DNA of 64,000 nucleotides from an uncultured bacterium (GTDB lineage: Bacteria > Hydrogenedentota > Hydrogenedentia > Hydrogenedentales > CAILVY01): the NCBI GenBank assembly GCA_937951485.1, contig CALEDJ010000010.1, positions 1-64,000 on the forward strand. Direction: 5' to 3'. Of this stretch, positions 63,482 to 64,000 are shown piece by piece. The position numbers and the translations under genes were made by a program. Position 1 is the stretch's first letter. Every line of letters begins with the position of its first letter. The notes under the pieces are model-generated. The model was given only the letters and a program-made list of their open reading frames with translations, did no database searches and had not been told where the DNA came from.

Positions 63482-64000
63482 ATGGAGACGATGGACGCCA
63501 TAACCTCGGTGATTCGCTATCACGACGAAAGCAAGCATCATTTCCACCGTTATGCGCGTTCACCGGGATACATGGACTGGGACAACCAGCCGGATCCGTT
63601 CCGGCGCTATGACGGCTCGCCGCTGATTCTGCTGCCGTTTGCCGAACCCGGAGATTCACCGCCATATGAGACGCTTTATTCGACCGCGGCGTACGAACCA
63701 CGACCGCTTTCCCTGAAAACCATCGGGATTTTTCTGGAGCACAGTCTGGCCATTTCGGCATGGAAGGAGTATGGCGGTTCCCGGTGGGAATTGCGCTGTA
63801 ACCCGTCCAGCGGCAACCTGCACCCCACCGAGGGCTACATCATTGCCGGGCCGATTGCCGGGGGATGGGAGGAACCGGGCGTGTTTCATTATGCTCCCAG
63901 GGAACACGGCCTGGAGCGACGCGCGCGCGTTGCGCCGGCTGGATGGCGGATACTTGCCGGGCACTTCTCCGCGGATACGTTTTTCGTGGGGCTGAGCAGC
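63482..64000 (+). CDS. SagB-type nitroreductase-like protein (3' end outside window)
   Basis: 173 codons from an ATG at 63482, behind AGGAGG, open to the window edge. The N-terminus V-I-R-Y-H-D-E-S-K-H-H and the later C-N-P-S-S-G-N-L-H-P-T-E-G-Y-I match the SagB/ThcOx FMN-dependent dehydrogenase family. In toxins these enzymes oxidise azolines, but many members stand alone. The catalytic half lies beyond the window, so the role is uncertain. It follows the orphan protein gene by about 100 bases on the same strand. Confidence 0.82.
   Translation, partial: METMDAITSVIRYHDESKHHFHRYARSPGYMDWDNQPDPFRRYDGSPLILLPFAEPGDSPPYETLYSTAAYEPRPLSLKTIGIFLEHSLAISAWKEYGGSRWELRCNPSSGNLHPTEGYIIAGPIAGGWEEPGVFHYAPREHGLERRARVAPAGWRILAGHFSADTFFVGLSS

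Overview
The window is GC-rich bacterial chromosomal DNA with canonical start sites, long genes and ordinary housekeeping functions. Several traits point to the PVC/FCB neighbourhood, most like Candidatus Hydrogenedentota or a planctomycete/lentisphaerote relative: a (Gly-Glu)n linker in a choice-of-anchor Q beta-helix protein, a DUF1559-like prepilin, a Ser/Thr kinase fused to WD40 repeats, a PKD lipoprotein, Lys/Ala-rich histone-H1-like tails, and many dispersed hairpin repeats. This placement is an inference from protein style. There is no rRNA or other phylogenetic marker that I could compare. LPS-type genes (O-antigen ligase, GT9 heptosyltransferase) and an RND pump suggest a two-membrane cell.

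Layout. 1-2022 (-): 3' part missing of a secreted parallel beta-helix protein. 2269-5205 (+): O-antigen ligase/TPR protein. 5633-13711 (-): efflux operon with one adaptor and two RND pumps. 14394-20465 (+): a 1660-residue PKD/PqaA/C45-like lipoprotein and a G1P-dehydrogenase-like enzyme. 20879-23545 (-): inositol-monophosphatase-like enzyme with a histone-like tail, then a PmoA/DUF6807 protein. 24432-25801 (+): surE and a DedA/VTT membrane protein. 25991-26095 (-): a 34-residue histone-like protein, next to an AT-rich island. 26603-32017 (-): a probable sugar-utilisation operon (TIM-barrel protein, SIS isomerase, GPH symporter, FG-GAP protein). 32220-34452 (+): radC, psd and pssA with overlapping stops and starts. 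34401-35582 (-): AI-2E-type exporter. 35832-36951: a frameshifted DUF2283 gene, a tandem-repeat element and a small lipoprotein. 37110-40964 (-): menaquinone genes menH-menB-menA-menC. 41228-42370 (-): GT9 enzyme and tRNA-Ser(GGA). 43081-45862 (-): a nitric-oxide/iron-sulfur repair cluster (ric, a frameshifted Rrf2 regulator, DUF438-hemerythrin). 46406-50598 (+): rpsA and an ilvB-type acetolactate synthase. 51022-53909 (-): NodU-type carbamoyltransferase and a Gfo/Idh/MocA oxidoreductase. 54473-59716 (+): kinase-WD40-PDZ protein and a secreted protein with a Cys-rich tail. 59783-60853 (-): prepilin-like protein. 61320-64000 (+): a large secreted orphan and the start of a SagB-like nitroreductase.

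Functionally, psd and pssA make phosphatidylethanolamine, the men genes make part of the menaquinone pathway, and the ric cluster protects iron-sulfur proteins from nitrosative stress. The most unusual items are: a family of hairpin elements with imperfect terminal inverted repeats, which looks MITE-like; a tandem 56-bp repeat enclosed by 23-bp perfect inverted repeats; the PKD-PqaA-C45 fusion whose last domain seems to lack its nucleophile; the kinase/Cys-rich pair; histone-H1-like tails on an enzyme and as a mini-protein; and two conserved small genes each broken by a single-base frameshift. I saw no CRISPR array, prophage, transposase or obvious new defence system.
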